Shown here in pieces: positions 33,901-44,976 of a stretch of DNA of 64,000 bases. The stretch is from Sphaerosporella brunnea (Eukaryota > Ascomycota > Pezizomycetes > Pezizales > Pyronemataceae). Under the pieces are notes generated by a model that was given only the letters and a program-made list of their open reading frames with translations, was not told the DNA's origin and made no database searches. The DNA is taken from NCBI GenBank assembly GCA_008704415.1, contig VXIS01000006.1:124001-188000 (forward strand), given 5' to 3'. Each line of letters begins with the position of its first letter. Within the stretch, counting starts at the first letter, position 1. The position numbers and the translations under genes were made by a program.

Positions 33901-36900
33901 GCGAGCGAGGAAAGAATGAACGCTAGGAACCTGTCAGTATGGGTAGCAGAGTGGCAGTAGTAGTCATCGCATGGTATCGAGCGGTAATGAGGACTTCGTC
34001 CATGATTTAGCGTTGACAACGTTGACAACGAAGGAGGACATACAGTCGAGGGACAGAGGCTGGGCGAGCAACGAGAATATAGAGGCGATTAAAGAATGAG
34101 CACGTATAGCCGAGCCAATACCGAGGACGTAGACGCAAAGGGATGCCGACTAGGATCGAGAAATAATCAAGAGCGAGGAACGAGGAAGAACGAAGGGCGA
34201 GGAACGAGCGAATCCTAGAAGTGACAGTCTCAATAGCAGAGGGATAGTAGCGGCCGAGGCCGTTGAGGCAAGCAGATCAGGAGGACATAGCATGCAGAGA
34301 TCGATGAAGGCAGCGGCGAGGCTCGAGAATAAGGGCAAGCGAGAACGAGGATACATATACAGTCGATCGCAAAATGATGAGGTGATCAAACAATGAGGGT
34401 GTTAGCTGCGAGAAAATCAACACAAGGAACGAGGACAGTGAGGTGTTCGATTGATAAGCACATAGAACCGCGGGAATAACGACGGATCTTACCAGTGATA
34501 GCATCAGTGGTTGCGAAGGATAGTAGTCAGCGAGAATATTGCACCAACAAACAATCTCGAGGACATTTTAGCAGCGAGCGATCGAGGAGAACATTGAGGA
34601 GAGCGATCAAACAGGATGAGATGAACAAGCGAACAAATAATGAGCATGTAGAGGGGATGGAATAATGACGAGCAAGCAAAAAGACGTCGAGGGATGCAAT
34701 AACGAGGACGTCGAGGCGATCCAAAAACGGGCACGTGGGGGTGAAGGGATAGTGAAGTGCATAAGACATAGTGAACATCTTTGCGCCTGCATCTCCCCGA
34801 CTCCGGTTTGTGCATTAGAGCTGCGACAGCAACCCGAATCGTTGTGTGTCGTAATCTTCAACAAACAACAGCGACGAGGAGATGCGGATGAGTAATAGCG
34901 CGACACATAGAGGCCATCGAATCTGGGAGACCTAGGGGGGATCGAAAGACAAGGACATAGAGGGAAACGAATAACGACGACGAAGAGGGGAAGGAATGAG
35001 GCGGATGTACTGGCGAAGCAATAACGACAAGCGAGGAAGGAGGACTTAGAGCCGAGCGAGGAACCACCGAATACTCGCAGCCAGTGACCATTAGTAGCAG
35101 AGATGGAGTGGTAGAGAGCTAGCAGTAGCGACCGAGTACCAATACATAGAGCGGATCGAAGACGAGGACTTCGAGGCGCGGGAATAAGGACGACCGGGCA
35201 AGGAGGGCGCTTCAGGGAGTCAATGAGCGAATCCTCGCAGGGAGTCAGTGTTCCTAGCAGTGAAGCAGTAATAGCCATAGTGTATGTTCGAGCCAGTAGA
35301 GGCGAATGAATAACGAGCACGTAGAGACGAGCGAAATATGAGAACGTAGAGGCAAAACGAAGAGCGGGCAATGAGCAAGTCCTAGTAACAGCAGGCGAGG
35401 GGGATCGTAGCGAGTGAGGATATTGCGCTAAGGAAATCCCGACGACGTTATAACAGCGGGCGAGAAGCAGGACATTGAGGCGGGGGAGCAATGCAGACAG
35501 ACATGCGACCGAACAAAGAGGACGTAGAGGCCATCGAAAGACGAGGACATCGAGATGATCGAGTAATGTCGCTGTACAGGCCAACGAACCAGGAGGATGT
35601 AGAGTTACAGGTGTGCAATACCAAGGGAGTAGAGGCGCTGGAATAACGATGATCGAGGAAAGAGGACGTTGAGGCGATCGAAAAATGAGGATGGAGAGGC
35701 GACTGAATACTGACCAGTGCATCCTGAGAGTGACAGGAATAGCAGTGCAGGACCGTGGTTGCGAGCCAGTAGTAGAAGGCGAGGAAGTAAAGGCAACGAG
35801 ATCACGAGGATATGGCATCCAGAGATCGATGCTGAAATAGAGGGGAGGAGCGGGAATAACGTGGACATCCGAAAAAGAGGCGAATTAATAACAAAGAGAA
35901 ACGAATGACAACATAGAGGCGACCGAGGGATGATAGCATACCAGCAGCCAAGAAATAGACGTAGCATAGATGGAGTTGAACAGAGCGAGTAGCAAGCGCG
36001 TAATGGCAAGTGAGAACGAGGTCTCGGAGTCTATGGAAACAGGTTCAGGTACAGGGGATAAAATAACGATGACGTAGCTGCGGGGGAATCAACACCAGGA
36101 ACCAGTATATCGCCCTGATGGAATACCGAGGGCAGAGACGCGATGAATCCTCGCAGCCAGTCAGTATTAGTAGCAAAGAGGCACCAGTGGCCACAGTGTA
36201 TTGTCGATGAAGAATGAGGACGTAGAGGCAATCGATACCGAGAACGCAGGGGAGAACGAAGAACGAGGAGGTAGACGCGTTCGAAAAAGGAAAACATAGA
36301 GGCAAACAGACGAACGAGTAAACAGCGAATCCCACAAGCCACAGTATCAGTAGTGGAGAGTGATATCAACGAGTGCGGATGTTGTGCGAAGGATATCACG
36401 AAGGCATTATCGCAGCGAGCGATGGCGGAGGACATTGAAGCAACGGAGAAACGAGGACGTAGAGGCGATTGAATCACCAGGATGTAGAGGCGAATGGATA
36501 ATAAATACGGGTGACCGAAGACGACGGTGACGCGGACGAATAACGAGGAGATAGAGGCGAATTCCTCACGAGGATGTAGTGGTGATGTAGTGCCGACGAG
36601 CAAGAAGGATACTAGCAGCCAATCAGTAGTAGGAGCAGGAAGGCAGTGATAGTCAGCGTGCAGTATCGAGCCACAATGAGGACATAGAGGCGGACGAATA
36701 CCGAAGATGTAGAGGGAACGCAATCAAGTCGACGTAGTGGTAATGTATTAACGACGAGCGAGAAACGCCGACATCGAGGCTATTGATGGGGAACGAGAAC
36801 ATGGAGACGCGTGTGGAACGTGCAAATGTTCGCATCCAGTCAGCATTATTAGCAGAGAGAGAGTAGTGCAAACCGAGTAGCACTGAGAGACGATCAGGTA

Positions 36901-37800
36901 GAGGCGTTCAATCAAATTGGATATTGCTTGAGAGGGAATCCACAGAACGAACGAGGACATCGAGGCGTGTGAATACCGACGACCAATGAACGAGGGCACA
37001 GCGGGGAGTAAATGAGCGAACCCTCACTGCCAGTCGTGTTTGTAAAAGACAGGTAGTAATCGCAACGGTGTAGGTTGGAGCCAGAATCAGGACGTAAAGG
37101 GAGATTGACGAATGACAACGTGGAGGCAAAAGGAGGAGCGGCTATTGAGCGAAGGATAGCAGCGAGTGAGGGTATTGCCACCAAGGAAATCACAAGGACG
37201 TTATGGCAGCGAGCGATCGAGGAGGACATCGAGGCGAGCGAGCGACGAGAACGTATGGGTTAACGAATCATGGGACGTAGATGCGATCGATAGACGATGA
37301 CATAGAGCAGCTCGAATAACGAGGATGTCGAGGGGCTGAAATAACGAAGAGCGAGCAACAAGGACGTTGAGGGATACAATACCGAAGACGTTAGAGTGAT
37401 CGAAAAACCAGGATGTAGAGTCGAATCAATAATGACAGCGAGGATCGAGCGTATCCTAGAAATGATATTACAAGTAGTGCAGGAGCATAGTTGTGATATA
37501 GTTGTTCAAGGTGAGGAAGTTGAGACAGCAAAATGATGAGGATGTACGGGCCATGGAATCACGACGAATGGCGGGCGAGCACATCGAGCGAGGGAAAACC
37601 CAGCGATTGCGGCACGCGATGAACGAGGGAACACTAGAACTGCGTCAGCCAGGGGAGGACAATGGGTGGAGCGAACCACCCAGCGAGCAGTGCTGTTCCA
37701 GAGGTGGGTAGCAAGCAAACAACGAGTGATGACCGCTGACTGCGGGAGGACGGGGGGATGAGGACGGGAAGTAAGTGATGTATAAGTCAATCCTACAAGC
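30945..37800 (+). repeat. Degenerate satellite block, left arm
   Basis: Built from a short core, AACGAGGACGTAGAGGCGA, repeated dozens of times in degenerate form with variable 5-15-bp joints. A distinct spacer of the type GAATACTAGCAGCCAGTCAG followed by TATTAGTAGCAGAGA returns every few hundred bases (for example near 31270, 31790, 32215, 32530, 33665, 34205, 35065, 35230, 36140, 36610, 36830, 37020, 37450), so the block has higher-order structure. It is interrupted by a hAT MITE at 32608-33256. No gene is supported inside. Confidence 0.85.
32608..33256 (+). mobile_element. hAT MITE copy A, 649 bp, with 8-bp target duplication
   Basis: Begins CAGGGCTGTCAAAAGTCCGG and ends CCGGACTATTGACAGCCCTG, forming imperfect terminal inverted repeats. 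It is flanked by the perfect 8-bp duplication GTCAGCAA (32600-32607 and 33257-33264), diagnostic of hAT transposition. Copy B at 53364-54012 has the same length and differs at about two positions, so both moved recently. No transposase is encoded; it must be mobilised in trans. Confidence 0.95.
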
Positions 37801-39260
37801 CCGTAGATGGTAGTACTGGCAGAGACGGAGTAGTAGCGAGCCAGTAGTAGTGCAGGAAGGAAAACCCAGACGCAGAGGCGCCCGATTCAGGGGGACATCG
37901 TGGCGAGGAGTGACCGTAGAACACTCAACAAGGACGGGGGTAGGAGACAGTAGAGCGTAGCTGGAGATGCTGCGGCGAGGTAGACAAGAGCTGTGACCAT
38001 CACAATGCGCGGGCATGCGGAGCCATCGAGCAGCGGCAGCAGGCCAGGAGGAGAGACGAACAAACGAGTGTCGACAGGCGGCTTGGAGATGAGCCAGCAA
38101 AGCCGATGTGCGATGTAGTGGTGTGAGGGGGGATGTAGAGGGGAGTACGATATCAGGACGTAGCAGCGCAAGATGAGCGCACTCTAGAAACCCGGGATAA
38201 GCAAGAGCCGAAGAGAAGCAATGGAACGCAATATCGGGTGGGAATAGAATGGCAGTGGGGATGAAGAACGGAAATTTGGGGCGGGGGAGGGGCAGCAGCG
38301 GTGTTGAGGATGCCAGCGAGCCGCCAAAGGAACGACGGCAGTAGCGGATGGTCAATGGATTGACGGCGGCGGATTTCCCGTGCGAAGCCGCCCCGAGCCC
38401 GTGATTGGCGCGACGCGGGTGCTGCGAACATTCTGTGCTCTGTGCATGTCTGCCAACTGAAACGCCTAAACGAGGCATTCCTTCCGGACAAACGTCAGAA
38501 CGTGGTGTCAAACAGGATGCGGTCCACACGTCAGAATGGACGTATGCGCCCACGTGAACTGCAGCCGAAAGGTTCCATGTTATTATTGCAATGCCCGAGC
38601 GCCGCCCAGAAGTTGAATTCGAGATTTTTTCTTTCGATGGAGAGCTCGCTCCGTTGCACTCGTGACGCCAACCGAACAAGCAAGCTGCGGTGAGTGAGGG
38701 GAATTGACGGCTGCTTCGTTGGCATGCGCCACCGGTGGCTGACTAACACACGTGAAACAGGCCAATGCGCCACATTCCAGCCCACCTCCGAAATGCGGTA
38801 GTGAAGTTCAATCACCGTCACGCCCTTCCTGCGATCCGGCGCAGACGTGCGAGATGTTTACACAAAAGAACGTCAGAACATTATGACGATAGACCGTTAG
38901 AACACTGTGATCACCATGCGAGACGCCGTGTAGATGCATGCTCCTATTTGAGGCCGTGCCGATGGAGCGCAAACATCGCAGCGTACCTGCACACCGACGA
39001 ACTGCTACCTGTTATTTTTCTTTTTCGTTTACGATGAGTACCGAAGGCGATCACAAGTTTAAGTACCCAGTATGGAGAGCTGAATTTGATAACCTACCTG
39101 TAAACCCTTAGGTCGCGTAAGGAGCGATAGGGGTCACTGAAAGCGTAAGAAGCTGTGAAGAAGAAGAAGAAGTGTATTAAGCATGATGGAGAGTTAAGCT
39201 CCCGGTAGCAAGCAACTAAATCGCATCATTCACAAGCGAAGCGTAATCATCTCCGCTTAG

Positions 39261-39655
39261 TCACCCACAGTGTGACACTACCGCCAGCACAAGGCTCCGG
39301 CAGGAGGATTGACATCGTTTATTGCTGGAAGAGACGGCGTTAGGTGAGGGAAGCGGCGAGATCCCGGGCTGGGTGACAGACATCCAGCGGGCTCGCGAGC
39401 AGCGCTTGCTGGCAGGCTCGCCGGCCCCGAACCGGCACCTGCTGCGCAGGACGGATCGCATGTTGAAGAAATGGGGAGTGCAGGAAGGAAGCGCCGTAAG
39501 TTGTTATTTGAGTTTTGTGGGTAAATATGTTGTCCGCAAATAGCCGTGACAGCAGCGTGTCATCGCCCACAAAAAAAATTTGGTCGTGGCCCCGTCGCGC
39601 GACCGGAATTACCGTGTCAGTCGTCGCAGTCACGCATGACCAACTTCTCTAAAAG
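39261..39655 (+). other. Possible coding fragment in the left arm
   Basis: A plus-strand frame through 39322-39543 lacks an ATG start but reads IQRAREQRLLAGSPAP and HLLRRTDRMLKKWGVQEG, which looks more protein-like than its neighbours. The corresponding part seems to be missing from the right arm. The family was not recognised; it may be a captured gene fragment. Confidence 0.25.
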
Positions 39656-40029
39656 GCAGTGAGCGATCAATGATGATGCCCTGCAGTGCCCGACGACAAG
39701 GCCCTCTGACCATTGAATTAATGAAAGATGGGATTCCTTTGACACTTCGGGAAGCCATAACGTGCATCATGAATTCACTTGTTTCGATTGAACCGCTGAT
39801 CATTGAGGTGCCCAGCATCCCCTGCAAACTGACATGCGGAATTGACCATCCGGTGTCGCATTCTGAGCGTGGCTGTGCGGACGGTGTAGCCAGCAGCACA
39901 ACGCCTGACTCATCGGGTAACCCTAACTCTAGGTCTGCGTAGGGCACAGTCACTTTCGCCGCTTGCCCACCACAGTCACTTTCGCCGCTTCCCCACAGTT
40001 GCCCTTTAAAAGCCACTGTCATCCGCCGA

Positions 40030-40490
40030 GAAGCCTCTCCTCTTCACATCACCTACCACTTAAACATCTTCTTCTACTTTCATCTCCTCTTCACATCACC
40101 TACCATTTCAACATCTCCTTCGACTTTCATCTCCTCTTCACGTCACGTACCACTTCAACACATTCTTCTACTTGCATCACCGGAAAAGACTATTCTCGTC
40201 ACATCACGTACCACTTGAACATCTCCTGCTACTTTGACCTCCTCTTCACAACACATACCACTGGAACACCTGCTTCGACTTTCAGCTCTTCACATCACGT
40301 ACCACTTAAAAACCACCTTCTACTTTCATCTCCTCTTCACATCACATACCAATTCCACACCTCGATCAACTTTCATCCGCCTCGAAGACTCTCCGCTTCA
40401 CATCACGTACCACTTGAACAGCTCATGCTACTTTCATCTGGCGTGAAGGCTCTCCTCGTCCCAACAAATACCGCATGAACACCTCCTGCT
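40030..40490. repeat. Degenerate ~50-60-bp tandem repeat
   Basis: Units of the type CACATCACCTACCACTT, then CAACATCTCCT, then CTACTTTCATCTCCTCTT are repeated about eight times with variation, giving a pyrimidine-rich plus strand upstream of the Crinkler-type gene. The open frame across it (39963-40478) is a by-product of the repeat. Confidence 0.75.
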
Positions 40491-40828
40491 ACTTTCATTT
40501 GCTGGGAAGACTTACAGCTTGAAGGCGAGTTCCCAACGAATCTCTATATATTCTGCCAATGAGACGGAGGTGAGACGGTGAGTCACATCAAATGAACCTC
40601 ACTGAGTTTCGCTAACTGGTGATAGAATGCTACTTTCATCTGGCGTGAAGGCTCTCCTCTTCCCAACAAATACCGCATGAACACCTCCTGCTACTTTCAT
40701 CTGCTGGGAAGACTTACAGCTTGAAGGCGAGTTCCCGACGAATCTCTATATATTCTGCCAATGAGACGGAGGTGAGACGGTGAGTCACATCAAATGAACC
40801 TCACTGAGTTTCGCTAACTGGTGATAGA
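40425..40828. repeat. 202-bp tandem duplication upstream of the Crinkler-type gene
   Basis: Two adjacent copies (40425-40626 and 40627-40828) starting ATGCTACTTTCATCTGGCGT and ending GCTAACTGGTGATAGA, with about three substitutions. The second copy ends roughly 190 bp before the predicted start codon, so the duplication may affect the promoter. Confidence 0.9.
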
Positions 40829-41016
40829 ATTCAATTTTAACCTCACCCTGCCAACTTTGACTTCGCACCCATTCACCCCTCGACGCCTTCCGCTTTTTAC
40901 TACGTTTCCTTCCGTCGCACGTTTTCACACGCTCTTTGTCCCAGATTCCGTCCCCCCCCGTTATCGCGGTCTACGTCCTGTTGCGTTCTCTCGATAACTG
41001 GTGGCATCCCCCCACG

Positions 41017-43405
41017 ATGCCGGGTTCACCTCTCCCCAACGCGGAAGTGATGATGGAATGGGATCACGAACAGCTTGCAGCCTTTCTCGCTCCCTTGATG
41101 GAACGTTGGAAATGGACTCAGCGAATGAGAAGTGACTTTGAGAGATCTCATCTTGATGGGGAGCTATTTCTGTTCCTCGGAGCGACCGATCGTCTGGCCT
41201 TGTACAAAGAGATATTCACCGACTTTACCGCGGGACTGAAGTTGCATGTCTTGGCCGCCAAAATTATCGAATCTCAGAACAACGGCGCCCACGAAGCACA
41301 GCGTAAAGGTTTGTTCAGCACCAGCATGCTTGATGTCGAATATTAACGTTGCGATAGAATGCTTGATGTCGAATATTAACGTTGCGATAGAGACGCCAGA
41401 GCCTAACAGGCAACGATCCGGAACGATCTCTGCGGACATGGCCACGATTCATTTGGAAAAGGCAACAGCTCTGCACTCCTTGCTGTGGGCAAAGCCTGAG
41501 GTGCGTGAAACGATTATCCGGACTCGCAACATATCGGTTCCGACGTTCGGTGAGAGAAATACAACAATCCTTATGCGATGCACACATCTTGATCTCCGAC
41601 CTTTGCTTGAGAGAATCCAGATAACCAGCATCGATGATGGTTTGTTGCCATGCGCCACCAACAACATGCTGGTCCGGGTCGCGTATGAAGAGGCATACCG
41701 GTTCTTGACTGAACATGAACGTGACGCCGGCTTCGACCCCAGAGACAAGAGCAACCGACGTAACGTCCTCGACAGGGCAGCCATCATCACGGGTCACCCG
41801 GGAATAGGCAAAACCTGGTTCCTGTCTTTCGTCCTTGTGCAACGTCTATTGAATGGTCAGAAGACAGTCGTTCAATACGCACCTGAAGATAGCGAAAACA
41901 AATGCGGTGGCTGCCACATTCTTTTTGACGGCCGAGGTGCAAAAATCATCGATTCCCTACGCGACGTGGTCAGGATGGATCCGGACATTTGGGCGCTGTG
42001 CGACCGGAAGCCTCTGGATATCGCCGCCTGTATCGGTCAACACAATTGGTTCGTCGTTGTTGCCACGTCCCCAAAAACGAATAATGTCAAGTCACTGGTA
42101 AAGAATCATTCAGCAGTGACGTTATACATGGCTCTCTGGAATTGGGCCGAAATGGTGTGCACAGAGTACGCTTTGCCCCTCTTCCCCTCTTCCCCTCTAC
42201 CCCTCTTCGTTGTCAACGTGGAGCTGACCACAAACAGGCGTTATACAGAGCTAAATCAACTGTTGACCATGTCTCAACTGATGACTATATTCGGCCCGAT
42301 ACCTCGACTGATCTTGAATCATCTGATGAGGGCTCGACCGACTGCTCGGCAATCTTCGTCTCTAGCGTCATGTAACCTCCAGTCCGAGGATTTCGACGAT
42401 CTCAATGAAGAGGACAGAGAAGACGGACTCGAAAACGACGATGATCAGGAGATGCTGGACGCCTCGGAGCATCCCGGAGTGGGCGAGAGTCGCGAGACGC
42501 ACGATATGTATTGTTTGGAAGGCTTGATAAAAGCTGAGTTGGAAGACATACAGTCGAGCATGATAGACCTTCTCCGACTTGACTTCATGGCATTTGCGGA
42601 GCAACAATTCGGCAAGTCAGATTCACACTCTTTGGTGCGAATCGAACCGCTCATCATTGATAACTCCGGATACGACTTTATTTCGATCCGATATCAGCTC
42701 CGGATAATGACACCATATCTGGGGAAGCTTATGGGAGAGAGCGCCGCTTTGAGAAGCCGCATAGACAGCAAGGCTCTCTACGACATGATGATAGGATCAT
42801 CACAAATGCGCAGTTCGATGGGATGGGTCTTTGAGGGTCGAGTTCACTGGTACCTGGAGCACGGAGCATTTCTGCAGTGTCGCGCCCTTGACGGAGGTGC
42901 TGATCGTGCTTTCGACGTAAGCGGCAAACAGAAGAGCTTTTCGACCATTCAACAACTTTCACGAATGATTCGAATAAAAGCTGGATCTTCGAAGTTTGAT
43001 CCCGGCATGTCTGGCATATACATTCGCCCAGATCGGATGACTCTCACCGCATTGGATTCCTTGGTTGTCATCATGGAGCAAAGCACACCGCAAGCAATTC
43101 TGTTTCAAATAACGCTCTCAAAAGACCACCCCTTGAAGGCAGACGGATTGCACGCTGTCTACAACGCTTTGCCGGCAGCCGTTCGCAAAAAGGATCCGGT
43201 CGTGGTGTTCTTGGTGCCGGAAAGCCTCTGCGGGGTATACAAGATCCAGAAGATCGAGCCGCCAATGGCCCCATACGCAACGTGGAAACAATTTGTGTGT
43301 GGTCTGGGCGACAGGGCCATTTGGGGCTTGGATACTGATGGATTTGGACGCGATGGCCGCAGAGTTGTTAGTGACAGCCTGCATGTTACCAAGCTGAGGA
43401 TGTGA
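41017..43405 (+). CDS. Crinkler/RHS-type protein: SAM-like + P-loop NTPase + restriction-fold nuclease
   Basis: Predicted two-exon gene: ATG 41017 (A at -3) to 41302, intron from 41303, then to TGA 43405; 777 or 766 residues depending on the acceptor. Exon 1 encodes a SAM-like fold (MEWDHEQLAAFLAPLMERW, FERSHLDGELFLFLGATDRL). Exon 2 has a Walker A motif GHPGIGKT (41792-41815), a Walker B-like IWALCD, a sensor-like FVVVATSP and an acidic linker. A C-terminal PD-(D/E)XK-like domain carries GWVFEGRVHWYL (Glu codon 42833), LDSLVVI (Asp 43055) and FQIT (Gln 43106). NTPase plus this nuclease is the published CR-toxin architecture of eukaryotic effectors and selfish proteins. No inactivating change is seen. 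Secretion is not indicated. Role in this organism unknown. Confidence 0.8.
41303..41390 (+). other. Intron with duplicated 3' splice site
   Basis: GTAAAG donor at 41303. A 33-bp tandem duplication (41326-41358 and 41359-41391) carries a TTAAC branch-point-like word and a GATAG acceptor in each copy. Using the first AG (41357) gives a 55-nt intron, the second (41390) an 88-nt intron. Both join exon 1 and exon 2 in frame and differ by 11 residues. Without splicing, exon 1 runs into TAA in both copies. Confidence 0.7.
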
Positions 43406-43413
43406 CGGTGCTG

Positions 43414-43558
43414 GATTTCTTCGTTGAGCTGCTGGGTTAGGCGATTTCTTCGTTGAGCTGCTGGGTTAGGCGATTTCTTCGTTGAGCTGCTGGGTTAGGC
43501 GATTTCTTCGTTGAGCTGCTGGGTTAGGCGATTTCTTCGTTGAGCTTCTGGGTTAGGA
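43414..43558. repeat. 29-bp tandem repeat, five copies
   Basis: Five exact-length copies starting at 43414, 43443, 43472, 43501 and 43530, with GATTTCTTCGTTGAGCTGCT as the first 20 bases and GGGTTAGGC at the end. Only the last copy has changes. It begins nine bases after the stop codon of the Crinkler-type gene, so it lies in its 3' UTR or terminator. Confidence 0.95.
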
Positions 43559-43787
43559 TATTGTCGGAACGGATAATGTGTTTGTTGAGCTGTTATTTGT
43601 GGATATGTGGATTTGTCGGTGGGATTGCCGGTATGTTCGGGGGGGGGGATATGTTGCTAGAGGTGTCTGCTTTTCTCGGCACAAGGCATAGTTCAGGCGT
43701 TTGACTGTAATTTGTCGTGGAATATGGTGTCTCAGCTGCTGTGGAAAACCAATCACGAACGTGACTCAAGATCCTCTGTCAAAGAGA

Positions 43788-43861
43788 TTCAAAAGCCCGT
43801 TTCAATCAGTCCGGTTCAGGCAGCACTCAAAGCCGGACTGGCCGGACTTTTGACCGCCCTG
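43788..43861 (-). mobile_element. hAT MITE fragment E (one end only)
   Basis: Reverse complement of the first ~70 bp of the MITE family (ends GGACTTTTGACCGCCCTG at 43861). The other end is missing. Confidence 0.85.
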
Positions 43862-44279
43862 TCATCTGCTCCCATGACAAGCAGCGGTCAGGTCCGGATG
43901 TGCCGCGGGGGGACGTGCAGGACGAGGAAATTTCGTCAATATCTCTGCCAGGCGAACGTGCCCAAGCACGGCGGTGACAGCATGGATACAGAGCGTTTAG
44001 GTGCACAGGACTGACGCCCGTACTGACCGCAAACCACAAGACTTGCTTCTACAGTGCAGTATCACAAATGCAAAGCACAGCCAAAAAACGAATCGGGTTA
44101 ACAACCTCGATTGGGCTGAGGGAGTGCAGGGCAGGAACTACTGTGCGATGGCTCTCCTGTCTGGACAGCCAGATTTCAATCCACAGAGGAGCCAGATCGA
44201 AGAAGAAGCGGTACCGGACGCGGGACATCTCATTAGGGTCTAGACGATATATCATTGTGAAATAAACTGGATAGAATAT

Positions 44280-44560
44280 TACCCCATGTACTCGACTATA
44301 ACACATAAGGGGTATTCAATTTGGCTGACAACGGCACCATATATGGGTACCAGAATATGGACGTCTACTTTTCATATTGGGCACATAATGTGCCTTTTCT
44401 GTTTAACTAGTTAGCAGCCGTGTGGTGACCACACGGCGTGCAGTCATCCGTACAGCGCCACTTCACGTAGTCACAAGTACGTTGCAGTCAGGACGTATGC
44501 GTGTGGAACATGGCGCGGCAATGTAAAGAGAGGAGGTAGATTGTTAGAGTCGAGGAGGAA
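44280..44560. mobile_element. Candidate short TIR element related to the pogo element
   Basis: The left end reads TACCCCATGTACTCGACTAT, close to the terminus of the 45.49-kb pogo element. An inverted GTTAGAGTCGAG occurs near 44545-44556. The interior has no coding capacity. Sequence at 44550-44630 reappears inverted at 52785-52865. Confidence 0.45.
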
Positions 44561-44898
44561 AGACCGTCTGACTACACCGCCAGCACCCACACGGATAAAT
44601 ACAACTCCATTCCCTTTCCCAACTATCTACGCATCTAGGAGCGTGTGCAGCAGCGTAGGCGCTCTGCAGTATTGTCACTCAAGCTCTTCCACGGCCCCCG
44701 CACCAGGATGCTAGAGATGTGTAGTCATCGACACCCGCGACGCCCGGCCACCAACCACAAGAGAAGAGGCGGCATGCGGATAGCAGGAGATGCGGCGACG
44801 CCCAGGCCAGCTCCCTGAGCTCCACCCCAAGATGCTCCGACACTGTTATCTTGCTAAGGGGATAGACCTTTGTGCACCCGACCACCCACTCAGATATG

Positions 44899-44901
44899 AT
44901 A

Positions 44902-44970
<69 letters not shown>
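44899..44970. repeat. (AAT)n microsatellite
   Basis: About 24 trinucleotide units with two GTA interruptions, forming the tail of the SINE-like element on the opposite strand. Confidence 0.95.

Positions 44971-44976
<6 letters not shown>

Larger units (their letters stand above)
25110..39808 (+). repeat. Giant repeat, left arm (~14.7 kb)
   Basis: This arm is homologous, in inverted orientation, to 57411-64000. Matching points include the 150-bp repeat (26799-26940 with 63705-63845), 29655-29760 with 63590-63680, 30945-31130 with 63290-63470, 38200-38440 with about 57930-58110, 38590-38670 with about 57680-57730, and 39655-39805 with 57411-57560. Internal order: repeat-protein unit, purine-biased non-repetitive part (26.9-30.9 kb), satellite (30.9-37.8 kb, interrupted by a hAT MITE), then a less repetitive segment to 39.8 kb. 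I see no transposase, reverse transcriptase or recombinase in it. Long open minus-strand frames in it come from the lack of stop triplets in a CT-rich strand. Confidence 0.75.

Noticed and set aside
34607..35818. 403-codon minus-strand frame in the left satellite, plus many similar long frames on the minus strand of 27-38 kb and the plus strand of 58-63 kb
   Set aside because: They are translations of the degenerate CTACGTCCTCG-type satellite, whose CT-rich strand has few stop triplets. The repeat is readable in several frames, monomers are not multiples of three, and no domain is visible.
39963..40478. 171-codon Ser/His/Thr-rich frame upstream of the nuclease gene
   Set aside because: It coincides with the degenerate CACATCACCTACCACTT tandem repeat, and the reading frame is a by-product of that repeat.
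43414..43558. CRISPR array or telomere repeat
   Set aside because: The 29-bp units are directly adjacent without spacers and the context is eukaryotic. The telomere-like hexamer occurs only once per unit.
43414..43861. Complete hAT MITE near 43.8 kb
   Set aside because: Only one terminus (about 70 bp) is present; no second end or target duplication was found within reach.
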